A stretch of 64,000 nucleotides of DNA, from positions 62,615,080-62,679,079 of the forward strand of contig CM045729.1 of the NCBI GenBank assembly GCA_024760905.1, written 5' to 3'. The position numbers were made by a program, and so were the translations under genes. The notes under the pieces were generated by a model. The model had not been told where the DNA came from and searched no databases. It was given only the letters and a program-made list of their open reading frames with translations. This stretch comes from Plotosus lineatus. Lineage: Eukaryota; Chordata; Actinopteri; Siluriformes; Plotosidae. Positions 24,750 to 37,372 of this stretch are shown here, one piece after another (position 1 is the first letter of the stretch; each line of letters begins with the position of its first letter).

Positions 24750-25570
24750 ATGTCTGAAAAGAGAGCAGTGGACGAGGGGAAGAAAAAAACTATAAAGACT
24801 GATAAAAATCTGAACTGAATGCAGATTTCCGACTTCATGCCGGATATTCCCACTCGGGAAAAAGGGGAAATCTGAGCCGTCCGTCGCCGAATTGCAAGAT
24901 AATATTGTAAGACTGTTGGTGGAAAAACTAAACGAAAGCGGTAATGACCTCAAGAAACTGATCAATCGAAATGCAGATGGTATCCAGACCTTGAAGAAAA
25001 CCTCAGAGTTTCTTTTCAGAAAAATACAAGACATGAAAACGGAAGTCACAGCGGTGAAGAAGTCAACCGTGGATCACAAGAAAAGGATAACTGAACCTGA
25101 GGAGAAAGTCAATGAGGCTGACTGTTATCAAAGAAGATGGAATTTGAGGCTTTATAGATTACAAGAACAAGAAGGACAGGCTCTCAAGCAACATGTGATT
25201 GACACTTGCCACAGAATCATTCCAGAGACCGGAAAAAATGTGTCCTTTCACATCAATGTCTGCCATAGAGTTGGAAGGAGGGATGGAGGTAGGTTCACAA
25301 ACATCACTAAATTTATTTCCAGATCAATCAAGGAGTTGAGTTGCACCTTAATGTATATCTTGAAAGCTTAGGTTTGAAGAGGACTTGATGGTAAAGGACA
25401 AAGAAACTTCTAATACGTTGTGGCCTCTCATAGAGGTGGCATGAAAAAAAAAAAAAAAAAAAAACTTTATTTATTGGAGCCAAAGCAATAATCGATGGAA
25501 AAGAAGTACGAGTTTGACCTGACACTATGGCTGCCACACGGAGGTGAACACTGAACAATAAACGCTAATT
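24750..25570 (+). pseudogene. L1 ORF1-like protein remnant
   Basis: The frame starts MSEKRAVDEGKKK at 24750, hits a stop after about 23 codons, and continues in a long open stretch (24892-25371). That stretch reads a coiled-coil-rich segment (LNESGNDLKKLINRNAD), then YQRRWNLRLYRLQEQEG and CHRVGRRDGGRFTNITKFIS. The RRWNLRLYGLPE-type motif followed by HRVGR is typical of fish L1 ORF1 RNA-binding chaperones, which coat LINE RNA. A poly-A run at 25443-25464 and later stops break the C-terminus. Confidence 0.7.
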
Positions 25571-25649
25571 TACGGTTGATGAACATTTAAATATGGTCAG
25601 GTTTAATTATGACCAATTTCCACTTGTTTACATGTTGGAAATTAGTCTC

Positions 25650-26815
25650 ATTCTTATTCAAGGTAACAACTTGTCTCTATTCATATGTTCACTTAATGTT
25701 TGAGGTATTTGAGATCTTTTGAAAAGAAAGGCCGTTTTTTTATTTTGTAAGAAAATTAAAGTGTATTTTTTTTATTTATTTTTTTTAACAGAAACAGATC
25801 TTGCATCTATGTCTGATTGTAATTTCTGGGAGAATCAGTGGATAAATAACATTCAGTTGTCTTACTGTAGTAATAAACCTGCAGGTGTTGCTATTATGAG
25901 AGGAAGCTTGAAAGGTAAAGTACTGTAGAAAAACGTTCATGGCTTTGGTAGATGGTTAATTTTAATTGTCAAATTAAAAGATATGGTTTTCATTTTTGAA
26001 ATATTTTTGCCACTAATTACAGTTTCAATAAAGCAAATCTTTTTCAGGAATTTGAAGAGGAAAACTGCGTTCATAAGAACTTTTCCTGGAAAAAAATTAC
26101 AGATCAAAATTAATCCTCGGAAGAGACAGGAATTGGGCAGTGGTGGCCTGGTGGTTAAGGTGCTGGTTGGGAGTTCAAGCCAGACTCTCAACAGGTTATC
26201 AGTGTCCCCTCCAGTGCAGCTGACTGGGTTATCAAAGGCCATGTCTCACTATGGTGTGAGGTTCATGTAAAAGAACCATCGCTGACTTTCGACAAGAGTA
26301 GCTGCATAGCCGTCAGCGTGTTTCTGCCCTGCGATGGCCAGCGAGCTGTCCAAGGTGTACTCTGCCCTTGCCTGGAGTCGGCTGGGATGGGCGCCAGCCT
26401 CCCCGCTACCCTAATTAAGATTAAGTGGTTACAGAAAATGAATGAATGAGGAGACTGGAATTCAATTAATCCTTTACTAGATTGTATTCCCACAGAGCCA
26501 ACAAAAGTAAATCTTACAATGGATATTGATCATTTATGTCTATACCTAAATTGTTTTGATATTTGGAGACACAGGAATCCGGATAAACTGTAATTTGCCT
26601 GGTGTACTAAAGATATGACTAAGCAAACAAGGATAGATTTTTGATCTACAGATTCAGAAACACAAATAAAGGATGTCTATATAGAACTCTCTCTGTCCTC
26701 ACTGATCAAAAACTGATTTTCATCTTATTAAGTCAGTCTTGTTAATTCTTCAGAGGACAAGAAACAAAGCTTTAGATATTGGAAACATGTTCTGGACACT
26801 CAGGTGAAGAGGGAA
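25650..26815 (+). pseudogene. L1 ORF2 endonuclease remnant
   Basis: Pieces in several frames read SLNVRGI (the N-x-R-G start of the APE-type endonuclease), KRKAVFLFCKK, CNFWENQWINNIQLSY and AGVAIMRGSLKGKVL. After the SINE at 26135-26450 they continue with WRHRNPDKLQFAWCTKDMT and QTRIDF, again with stops. This order matches L1 ORF2 up to the end of the endonuclease domain. The reverse transcriptase is not present here. Confidence 0.65.
26135..26450 (+). mobile_element. SINE A, L2-type tail, target duplication seen
   Basis: Head gggcagtggtggcctggtgg with a short deletion near the B box, body and L2-like tail ending gaatgaatgag. The 12-bp flanks gagacaggaatt (26123-26134) and gagactggaatt (26451-26462) differ at one base. 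It interrupts the L1 ORF2 remnant. Confidence 0.9.
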
Positions 26816-26819
26816 GCTG

Positions 26820-27745
26820 AATTGTGAACTGATTAACACCTGGTGGTGAACTGGCTACGTCCAGACCTGGCAGGTCCACGCGTGTAGTTCGGGTCTCCTG
26901 GGAACATTTGACGGAGTCTCCTGTCAGAGAAGCCTTTAACTCCCACCGCCGGCAGAACTACAATCACATTCCAAAGGAGGTGAGTGACATGGAATCTGAA
27001 TGGACCATGTTTCATGTCTCCATTTCTGAAGCGACAGCCCATAGCTGAAGTCGAAAGGTCATTGTACCAATGTACCTGTCATGGCAGTAACCTCCAAAAC
27101 CCAATGGTGGACACCTGCGGTGAAGGGAGCCATTAGCTGAAATAGGAGGCCTATTGGGTCTTATTACCTTGTGGGACTCCCAAGACAGCAGACAAGTGCT
27201 GGTAGGTCAAACGTGCTGCAGCACAAGCTGCATCCGATGCGAAATCTTGTGCATGGGAGGAGTTCGGTGAGGGCAGGGAGAGCAATTAACAGTTGGCTTC
27301 AAAAAGGTTCTGGACAACCATCCGATGCCTCAGGAGGGGGAAGCAGTTCTCCACAAATACTGTTTACAGTGGATGGTGACTAGATATGGTTTTGAGCAAA
27401 AGAACAAGATCACGGATACAAGAGGCTGAAATTAGCTTCCTTAGCTGGGTAGCGAGGCTCTCCCTTAGAGATAGGGTGAGAAGCGCAGCCATCCGGGAGC
27501 AGCTCGGAGTAGAACCACTGCTCCTCCACATTGAGAGGAGCCAATTGTGGTTGCTTGGGGATTTGGTTAGAATGGTCTGATGTTTTGGGTATGTCTGACT
27601 GGGAAGAGACCCCGGGGTCGACCTAGAACATGCTGAAGGGATTATGTCTCTTGCTGATCTCGGAATGCCTCGATGTCCTCCCAAAAGAGCTGCAGGAAGT
27701 GGTCAGGGAGATGGATGTCTGGACCTCACTGCTTAGACTGCTGCC
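26820..27745 (+). mobile_element. Second Rex3-like copy with internal deletion
   Basis: About 26820-27375 is the linker between Rex3 endonuclease and reverse transcriptase (residues like VREAFNSH, DMESEWTMF, GKQCSPNTVYS in broken frames). At about 27380 it jumps to the C-terminal part: RTRSRIQEAEISFL, RDRVRS, LGVEPLLLHIERSQLW, and MDVWTSLLRLLP near the end. The reverse transcriptase core is gone. The deletion ends differ from those of the copy at 300-1338, so the two deletions arose separately. Confidence 0.75.
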
Positions 27746-27749
27746 TCAG

Positions 27750-28340
27750 CAACCCACGGGTTGTCACTGTCCCCCCAGTGCAGCTAACTGGGTTATCAAA
27801 GGCCGGCCATGTCTCTCACTGTCTATGGTGTGATGTGTAAAAGAACCATTGCTGACTTTCGACAAGACCAGCTGCAAAGCCGTCAGTGTCTTTCTGCCCT
27901 GTGATGGCCTAGCGAGCCGTCCAGGGTGTACTCTTCCCTCGCCTGGAATCAGCTGGGATGGGCGCCAGCCTCCCCCGCGACAATAATTAGGATTAAAGTA
28001 AAAAAGGTAAAGTCTGTTGGGCTTTTTACACCCGAGCCTAGTGGCTCATCAGGCCAGGTGCTTATACCCGGTTTCCGTAGCATGAAGCAACTAGGAGTTT
28101 AACTCCTCCTGGATGGGACGCTAGTCTATCACAGTTTACCTTCTCAGTATATTTTACTGGTATCCATTTATACTGCTGGTGAACAGAGGCACACCTGTGG
28201 TTAAGAGCTTGTCCAGAAGTCTTAGCACAGTGGGGGTCTAACTGGGATTTGAACACACAACCTCCCAATCATGACCCCAGCACCCTCACCACTACACAAC
28301 CGGCCCCACTAATTAGGAATAAGGGGTTACATAAAATGAA
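27750..28340 (+). mobile_element. SINE A, L2-type tail, split by another SINE
   Basis: The head is truncated (starts ggttgtcactgtccc after the B box). The body is complete. The L2-like tail is interrupted at aattaggattaa (27985-27996) and resumes at aattaggaataa (28311-28322), followed by ggggttacataaaatgaa. The duplicated 12 bases are the target site of the inner SINE. Confidence 0.8.
27997..28310 (-). mobile_element. SINE C, a third tRNA-headed family
   Basis: On the minus strand: head ggggccggttgtgtagtggt, B-box region ttgtgtgttcaaatcccagt, a body, and a tail gctcgggtgtaaaaagccca ending in an A/T-rich tract. No other copy occurs in the window. It is bounded by a 12-bp target duplication in the tail of a SINE A (one mismatch). 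Confidence 0.8.
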
Positions 28341-28344
28341 CAAA

Positions 28345-28780
28345 CAATGAACAATGTAATTGATTTCAAAAAGGCTTTTTCTATATAGTTTTTGTATTTT
28401 ATATGGAAAATATTTTATTCATAAATGTAAATGAACTAAAAGGCGTTCCTACATACTACAATTTAAGATTGAAATGGGACACTTAAAAAAAAAAAAAATT
28501 ATATGGATCGAAGAATAGTAAGGCAATCAAATCAATAGAAATTTGTAAATAGTAAGGCAATCAAATCAATAGAAATTTGTAAAGAGTTAAACATTTTTAT
28601 TCAGCTTATTGTTATGTGATACGCCTCGTATAGTTTTAATGAATTACTTTATTTATTTATTATTTTTTAATTAATTTAATGTTTCTACTTTTCGTATTTG
28701 TCTCTGCATGTTACATATTGACATTTTTGTATGTCTGATTACTGATTTAATAAAAAGCTTATTTAAAAAAAACCCTATCA
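28345..28780 (+). mobile_element. Possible L1 3' end
   Basis: Near 28355 a frame reads VIDFKKAFS, similar to the catalytic-site motif A of L1 reverse transcriptase (D-F-x-K-A-F-D). Downstream, ttgtatgtctgattactgat and taataaaaagcttattt followed by A-rich sequence look like a polyadenylated 3' end. It may be the far end of the L1 at 24115, with a large deletion and later insertions between. Confidence 0.4.
28515..28582 (+). repeat. 34-bp tandem repeat, two copies
   Basis: The phrase agtaaggcaatcaaatcaat and what follows it begins at 28517 and again at 28551 with no differences seen. Confidence 0.9.
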
Positions 28781-28782
28781 AT

Positions 28783-30319
28783 TGAAATGCATACTGTAAT
28801 CAAGCAATATGATAGGCTGTCTCTAAATCAGAGAGGCAGCACCCTGAACTTTCAATCATTGTGCACCGTTTGTATTTAATGCATTTACATGAAACTATCC
28901 TAACTTTGGAAAATATTAATAATCATGTTTTAATTCACTTCATTTCAAGTCTAACCACGAGTGTCAAATTCTGTCTATAACCTGTATAGACAACAAAATG
29001 TTTATTCATAAATGGAAGTGAGATTAGTTTTTGTAGATAGAGGTATGCTTTAGCAAGAGCATTAGGAGCATGGGGGAATGGGCAATTAACATAAATTAAA
29101 GAGCAGTTGTAATTTTCATTCAATAATTTTCTGGTTTGAGAGTGAAAAGAGACTCGAAGCATGGAGAACATTGTTGAGGCATATCCCAATATAATGATAA
29201 GAGCATGACTATAACAGATTAGTAAATTTACACAAGGGAGAGGAAATGTAACCCAACAAAGTCAGCAGAACATGAAACAGACAGGATGTGAACAGAAGGA
29301 TCAGATGTGGGCAAGTTATTTCACCACCAACGCACCTTCAAGCAAATTAGTGTGCTATGGCAGTAACCATGTGTTGATTTTCTGAAAACTACGCCCACAC
29401 TCCAACCATTAATTCTGGTGAAAGATCAGGCCTACTCTGGCCAGATAATGATCAACATTCTGAAATGTTTTAACACAATTAGCAGTAAATACCAAAAAGA
29501 TTAAAACTTAAATACACATTTCACATAAAAATTTATTGACAGAATATAAACATTTCTAACAAAATAACATTGTTAATTAAATAATTTGGACTATGCAATT
29601 TAGCCAGTTTTTGTTTTTGTCTGTGATAACACTTTCTCCATTGGATATGAAAACCGGTGCGCTTTATTGTTCTCAGGTAGGACACTAGAGCACGGGGAAA
29701 TCATAGTCACTGTTTGAGATGCCGAGAAACATGGAAATCAAACTAAAGTGGGAACTGGTGGAGCACGGAGCTGAGAGCCAGAGAGATCACGGGGAAGAGG
29801 GACAATCTTCTAGCACCGGGAAGAGCACTGCTAGTCTTTATAGCCCATGATTAAGTGGAATCAGGTGTGTGTGTGTTTAGCACTCCACCTGCGTGTGACA
29901 GTCATGCCCCTCTCCAACAAGCATTTCAACACGGAACTCTTTTGTAAGAGACCATGGCACACTAAAACAAAAACCAAAGTGCAGTTAAATCATAAGAAAA
30001 TTAAAGATAATAATTTTAACCCTTGTGGTGGTGAGCAGTTGGCATACATAAATGTTGTAAATGTTGGAGAGGAAGAGAAGAAGAGGATCCCCTTCCATAA
30101 CAGAGAGAGGAAGCGGATTCCCTTCCATAACAGCTTCAGGTAACAGACACGTGGTGTCAGCCACGCCCCTCTACCGGAGCCTAGTATTAAATGAACCTCA
30201 GGATAATGTTTAATCATGTTTCATACTTATGTTTATGATATATTTTTTCTATAGATTTTATTCCATTTCTATTACTACTTGTTCGTCAATTTCATTTCAT
30301 TTTCACTTTCGACAGCCCT
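28783..30319. other. Unassigned sequence
   Basis: No gene or repeat recognised. A small duplication of cccttccataacag occurs at about 30090 and 30120. Short ORFs lack motifs. Confidence 0.45.
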
Positions 30320-30371
30320 GTTCATATCTCCAGATGTTCGTAAAATTAATGTTCGTAAGTTGGGGAGCATC
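30320..30371. mobile_element. Right end of a Tigger-type element
   Basis: gttcgtaaaattaatgttcg and taagttggggagcatct, ending next to TATATA, resemble right termini of TA-inserting Tigger elements. Its left end was not identified. Confidence 0.4.
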
Positions 30372-30390
30372 TATATATATATAGATATAT

Positions 30391-31041
30391 TAGGGATGTC
30401 ATTAAAAACATTATTGGTATCGATATATTGATAAAAAAATATTCTGATGTATCGATACATTAGACTATTGCTGTGCTGTTCCATAAATGCATTAAATAGA
30501 ACAGAATAAGATATATTACAGTAGTTTGTATCATGCATTGAATATTTTATAATAAACTGACCAATTACTAAAGCCAAATCTGAAATAAAAGGCAGGAAAT
30601 AGTTTTCCACCAACAAAATTTTAACACCTTTTTGTATTTAACAAATCTATAAACACTTGTTTACTAGTTAATTTCAAGCAAGTTGTTTCTATTCTACAAA
30701 CACTTGTCAGTTGTAAAGTTTAAGAGATATGCATTTTTACAATTCATAATTATAATGCAAGAAGATGTACATATCTGCATTGTCCGGTGATACAAAATGT
30801 TCCCTGCTGTTGAAAACATGCGCTCTGACAGCACACTAGAAGCAGGGATGTACCACTTACCATACAGAGAGGAGTGATGTACCATTTACCATAGAGAAAG
30901 GCGAGACGTACCATTTAGTAAAGACGCTGTCATGAACACAGGAAGCTATAACGTTAGCAGTATCGATATCCCTTTTATAGGTATCGATTATCGATCGACA
31001 TAATTATATCGGCGATATTACGATTGTCAATGACACCTCTA
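30391..31041 (-). mobile_element. hAT element relic with dimerisation-domain piece
   Basis: The ends are inverted: tagggatgtcatt at the left and aatgacacctcta at the right, both next to gatatcg-rich arms. On the minus strand at about 30885-30700 a frame reads KWYIPASSVLSERMFSTAGN, matching the conserved I-P-A-x-S-x-x-S-E-R-x-F-S-x-A-G of the hAT C-terminal dimerisation domain. The rest of the transposase is missing. AT-rich flanks hide the target duplication. Confidence 0.7.
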
Positions 31042-31067
31042 ATATATTATATAAATATATATATATA

Positions 31068-31580
31068 TACTGATCAGCCAATGCATTATTATTACTGAGA
31101 AATTGAATGGTCTTAATTATCTCATTACAGTAGCCCTACCATGGAGTGACATACATTAGGAAGAGAGTAAACAGTCAGTCTTTAAAGCCTGTGTTGAAGG
31201 CATGAGAAAATTAGTCAGTTCTTGTGCTTAGATCTCACTTTGAGAGAGGCCACACTGTGAAGGCTAAATGACTGGGTCTATTCATTGTCAGAATGTCAAG
31301 TCTTGTCGGGTTTCCTGTTATGCAAACACAAGTGTCTACCAAAGGTGGTTCAAGAAAGGACAACCAGTGAACTTACAAGGCTCAGTGAAGTGTGTGGGGA
31401 GTAAATAATACATCTTGTCTGGTTCTGGAGATGAGCTACTGTAATACAAACTGCTGAAACTGTTAAAGGATGTGATAGATGTAACTGGATGTGATCGATG
31501 TCAGAACACAGTATAATGCAGCTTGCTGGATATAGGGCTGCCTCGATGCCGATCAACCAGGTAATGTTAATGATACAGGC
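31068..31580 (+). mobile_element. Tc1-like transposon, 5' part
   Basis: It starts tatactgatcagccaatgca, resembling the terminus of a widespread fish Tc1 family. The remains of the DNA-binding region follow (bases for aggtggttcaagaaagg, acaaactgctgaaactgtta). The catalytic half is absent. Similarity is moderate and no ORF remains. Confidence 0.55.
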
Positions 31581-33303
<1,723 letters not shown>

Positions 33304-34740
33304 GAGTTGTGTTCAAAATAATATCAGCCACACATCATTAGCCTGATCAATCACTGTTTGGTAGAAATGATATTTCTGCATGGCAAACAAGTTACTAGCA
33401 GGTATAGTAGAGTAATAGAATCCAAAAGACCCAACAGTCATCACATGCATGCTGCTGATTCTGTGTAACTTTATCAGTAATTAAAAGGGTCGTGTTCAAA
33501 ATAATTGCAGTGTGGAGTTAAATTAGTAATGTTATTCATTCTTTGAAAAACAGGTGCCAATTATTGTCCTTATTTAAGGAAGGAAGGCAGCAAATGTTGT
33601 ACGTGCTGGTTATAGAACATTTCTCTCTGAAATTCTGAGGAAAATGGTTCATTCCAGACATTGTTTAGAACAACTGTGTACCTTGACATTAAAGGTTGAT
33701 TGGCGATTGAAAAATATATAAAGAAGTGCAGGGCATAATAGACTGCTCAGTTAAAATGATCGCAAATGCTTTAAAATGACAACCAAAACTTGAAAGACTA
33801 GCAAAAAAACTGAAAAAATATGATTCGAATGGATTGAAAAAAAGACAAAATGGCAAGGACTCAGCCAACAATCAGACATGTGCTGAAGAGGTTACAATTT
33901 GCCAAGGAGCACATTGATTGGCCTAAAGAGAAATTGAACAACAGTTTATGGACTGATGAAAATAAGATTGTTCTTTTTGGGAATATTGGCTCCTTAGATG
34001 ACCCACAAACACCGATTTCAAGCCACAGTACACTGTGAAGACAGTGAAGCATGGTGGACCCAAGCGTCATGATATGAGGATGTTTCTCATATTACGGTTT
34101 GAGGCCTATTTATTGCAGACCAAGGATCATGGATCAGCTTGAATACATCAGAATACTTGAAGAGGTGATGCTGCCTTATGCAGAAGAGGAAATGTCCTTG
34201 AAATGGGTGTTCCAACAATACATTGACCCCAAACACACCAGTAATCGGGCAATATCTTAGTTCTAGACCAACAAGATTGACGTTATGTAGTGGCCAGCCC
34301 AATCCTTGAACCTTAATCAAATAGAAAACTTATGGGGTGACATCAAAAATGCAGCTTCTGAGTCAAAACCAAGAAATACAGAAGAACTGTGGAATGTTGT
34401 CCAATTATCTTGGACTGGAAAACCTGCTCACAGGTGCCAGAGGTTGGTTGACTCTATGCAGCACAGATAATTAGCAGTTCTCAGAAACAGTGTTTATACA
34501 ACTAAATATTAGTGAAGTGATCCAAAGGAAAGAAAAAATTTACAACATTTTCCAGTTTACACAGTGAATGTATGACTTTGTAAAGAAGAATGCAGCCACT
34601 GCTGCTTTTTTGAACAGTGTAATACTCACTTCTTCAATTTCTTTCAAGGAATAATACAAATTTGACATATTTTTCTTTAAGTTTTGTTTTCTAATGAAAT
34701 GTGTCGTGTTCCCAATGCGTTTGTATTTATGGAAATAAAA
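33304..34740 (+). mobile_element. Tc1-like transposon with broken transposase
   Basis: It begins gagttgtgttcaaaataat. From about 33850 the plus strand reads transposase pieces: [31 protein letters not shown] (first catalytic Asp), IMDQLEYIRILEEVMLPYAE, KWVFQQYIDPKHTSNRA and IENLWGDIKNAASESKP (catalytic Glu), in different frames with stops. In the family the second catalytic Asp stands where this copy has Tyr (QQYIDPKH). The copy is therefore dead twice over. The right end is uncertain; agcactgctattttttgaac-like sequence at 34595-34620 may be an inner part of it. Confidence 0.8.
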
Positions 34741-34744
34741 GTTA

Positions 34745-35174
34745 ATTTAGTTTTAACTGTCAAATTTTGTTGACCTATCTATCACCCTGGGTTCCTCATC
34801 CGATGGCTTCTTGACAGCTCATTATTTGCTTTCTCTCACAACACTTAGTGGTGAAGGGTTGCACAGATGCAAATTGAAGAAAAACACCAGACAAACAGTT
34901 ACATTTCACAAATATAAGCACATTACCAAAAGGACAGTTTGATCTCACAAACGTTCATCAAGCAGACCACTTTGTCACTGGATCATATTGTCAGGCTGTA
35001 GGCACAGAATTGAGAACAAGAGTGCAAAAACAGGTCGTGTACAGAATATCTAAAACACTAGAGACAAGCAGTATGTGCTGGAACTGTGACACAGAAACAA
35101 TACTTCACAAATAAGTGCTTAAATACTGTGACTGCTTGTCAGTGAGTGCAGACAGGTATATTTGTTATGTGATG
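34745..35174. other. Unassigned sequence
   Basis: No gene or known repeat recognised. Confidence 0.45.
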
Positions 35175-35545
35175 TCGTCGTTGTTGTCATCATCTTCTTC
35201 TTCTACTAAATCCAGGATCAGGTCATGGGGCAGCAGCACCGAGGCGTTCCCAGACCAACTGAGAAACAGTCCCTCCTGCGTGTTCTGGGTTGACCCTGGA
35301 GTCTCTTCCCGGTAGGACATGCCACACAACACCTGGGTGGTTCAAGGTTTGAAAGGCATTCAAACCAGATCAACCAATCTCCTCCTGGACGGTTGAGCTT
35401 CTCACCCTGCCACCCTGCATATGAAGCTCATTTCAGCTGCTGGTATTTGCAATCTTGTTCTTTCAGTCACTGCCCAAAGCTCATGACCATAGGTGAGGGT
35501 TGGAATATAGACCGACTGGTAAACTGAGAGCTTTGCCTTTGGGCT
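35175..35545 (-). mobile_element. Rex3-like 3' fragment
   Basis: Minus-strand reading gives the distal Rex3 region: bases for the KLSVYQSVYIPTLTYGHEL-type segment near 35500 and the ERTRLQ region near 35460. It ends at the 3' side in a GAAGAAGATGATG tail (35182-35205). It is short, about 370 bp. Confidence 0.65.
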
Positions 35546-35686
35546 CAACTCCCCTGTTCTGTAATCTGTGAGTCAGTACTTTGGTATCAGTCATCAGTGA
35601 GGTGCATGCTGAGAAGTGAGGTGAGTGTGATGAAACTGTGTCAGATTACCATATTTTGCGAGGAAAATGGCTCCAAATGGATATAT

Positions 35687-35992
35687 GGGGTGGCATGATG
35701 GCACAGTGGTTAGCACATGCACCTCACAGCAAGGAGGCTCAATTCCCTAGCATAAGCATTTGTGTGAAGGTTGCTTGTATGGATTTCCTTCAGGTACCCT
35801 GCTTTCCGCCCATATTCCAAAAACTTGCACAGTAAGCTAATTGGCTCTTCCAAATCACCCCTCGATGTGAGTGTGAATGATTGTGTGTGTGTTGCCCTTG
35901 TGGGTAATGCCAGACTTGGTTAAGATGGGCGCCAGCCTTCCTACAACCCGAATTAGGAATGAGAGGTTTATAAAATTAATGAATAAATGAAT
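35687..35992 (+). mobile_element. SINE B
   Basis: Head tggcatgatggcacagtggt and ttagcacatgcacctcacag, a decayed B box, body and an L2-like tail ending in aatgaataaatgaatta. Confidence 0.75.
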
Positions 35993-36032
35993 TACATTAG
36001 TGACATTTGTATGGTATGTGACTAACCCTTAA

Positions 36033-36402
36033 GCCCCAATCTCATTTGGGTGATAATGCAACTATCATGCTTATATTGCTGACAGTCTGAGACTGCTATG
36101 GTCAATCAGAAGTAGTCACAGATATTTGGGGACTTAGTTGCATACAGTCTCCAACCTAATTGCCGGCAGAGATTTTCATCCACTGTTATCAGTTTGGTCT
36201 GTGACCACATTCGCAGATTGTAGCCATAAGTCTCAGACAGTCTGCAACTGTCCATGACTGTCTGTGACCATAGTTGGAGATAATTAGTGATATGGTCTTC
36301 GACTACAAAGAAGACAGTCAAAAATGGTTGACAACAACTGCTGATAGTCACCAACTCAAATCGCAGGCAGTTGCCAAAGAATCATTCAAATGAGATTGGG
36401 TC
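36033..36402. mobile_element. Small DNA element flanked by TTAA
   Basis: The inverted ends gccccaatctcatttg at the left and caaatgagattgggtca at the right each sit next to TTAA (36029-36032 and 36403-36406). This is the target used by piggyBac-type and some Kolobok elements. The interior is non-coding and rich in short actgtc/gacagt motifs in both orientations. It is a 370-bp non-autonomous element. The superfamily is inferred from the TTAA alone. Confidence 0.7.
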
Positions 36403-36406
36403 ATTA

Positions 36407-37130
36407 AGTACACTTCTTCTATTGGCAAGAAGTAAAAGATACAATACAATGATTATGAACTGATATGAAGCAGAGCAGCACGGTTTACCCTTGGCACATG
36501 ACACAATCACGTGGAAAAGCAGCATCAGCATGTGAGTCACTGTTCACACACTCGCCTGTGTATCGCATATACTTCTGGACGAATAAGGGTGACATTCACT
36601 ACCCACTGAAACTGATGAGCTCTTTTAAACTTTCTGCCATTGTCATAACTGTTGTGACCTCTATATTAAATAAAAAACTGTGATCTTACATTTAAATGTG
36701 TTTACTAATTGAGAAGACTGATACAGAAAACGGAAATCTCTCTGGGTTTGAAATTTACATAATAGACTGATTGAATTCAAACACTAACTGTAACACCGAA
36801 AATGTGCTTGTACTTTATGTACTCGTACATTACCAAGGTATTTAGCGCTGGTAGACCTGTATTCCGTTATTTCATTCTCATATCAGGATAGTGAAACGAC
36901 AATTTAAAATAGTATCACACAGTCTGTATTCATCGAGTGATATTGCTAATAATAATTTTTAAAAATAAATTATTAATCAGCCCTTTATCAATCAAGCAAT
37001 CACTTGTTTTCAAACCCGTCATTGCCCAAACAATAACCAAACCAAACATCCCAATAACTAAAGGAATTATTTCGGTATCTTTTAGCTTTACTGCAGTATA
37101 ATACGCCCACCCAAACTATCCACAACATTC
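36407..37130. other. Unassigned sequence
   Basis: AT-rich; no gene or repeat recognised. Confidence 0.45.
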
Positions 37131-37372
37131 TTCTATCAACATGACGCTCTTTCCCTCCCCTACACATGAACACACCATCTCAGTCTGGCTTTTCTCACTC
37201 TACTCCGAACACTCCTATCTGTTCTGTACCGCTACCATTTTCATTTACAACAAGGTCAATTCTGGTCACTCCCAAAGAAAAACGCAGCTCTTTTTTTTTT
37301 TTTTTTTTTTTTTTGCCACCGCTGCTGTTTGAATGCATACAGTTCTTCTTCTTTTCCTTCCGGCTGCTCCCT

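Larger units (their letters stand above)
24115..26815 (+). mobile_element. L1-type LINE relic, 5' half
   Basis: A leader beginning ggacaagatggcagc is followed by an ORF1-like frame and the endonuclease start of an ORF2, in the order expected for L1. Two SINEs (24219-24570 and 26135-26450) were inserted later. At about 26816 it is cut by a Rex3 fragment. Possible L1 sequence resumes at 28345. Stops and frameshifts throughout show an old copy. Confidence 0.7.
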
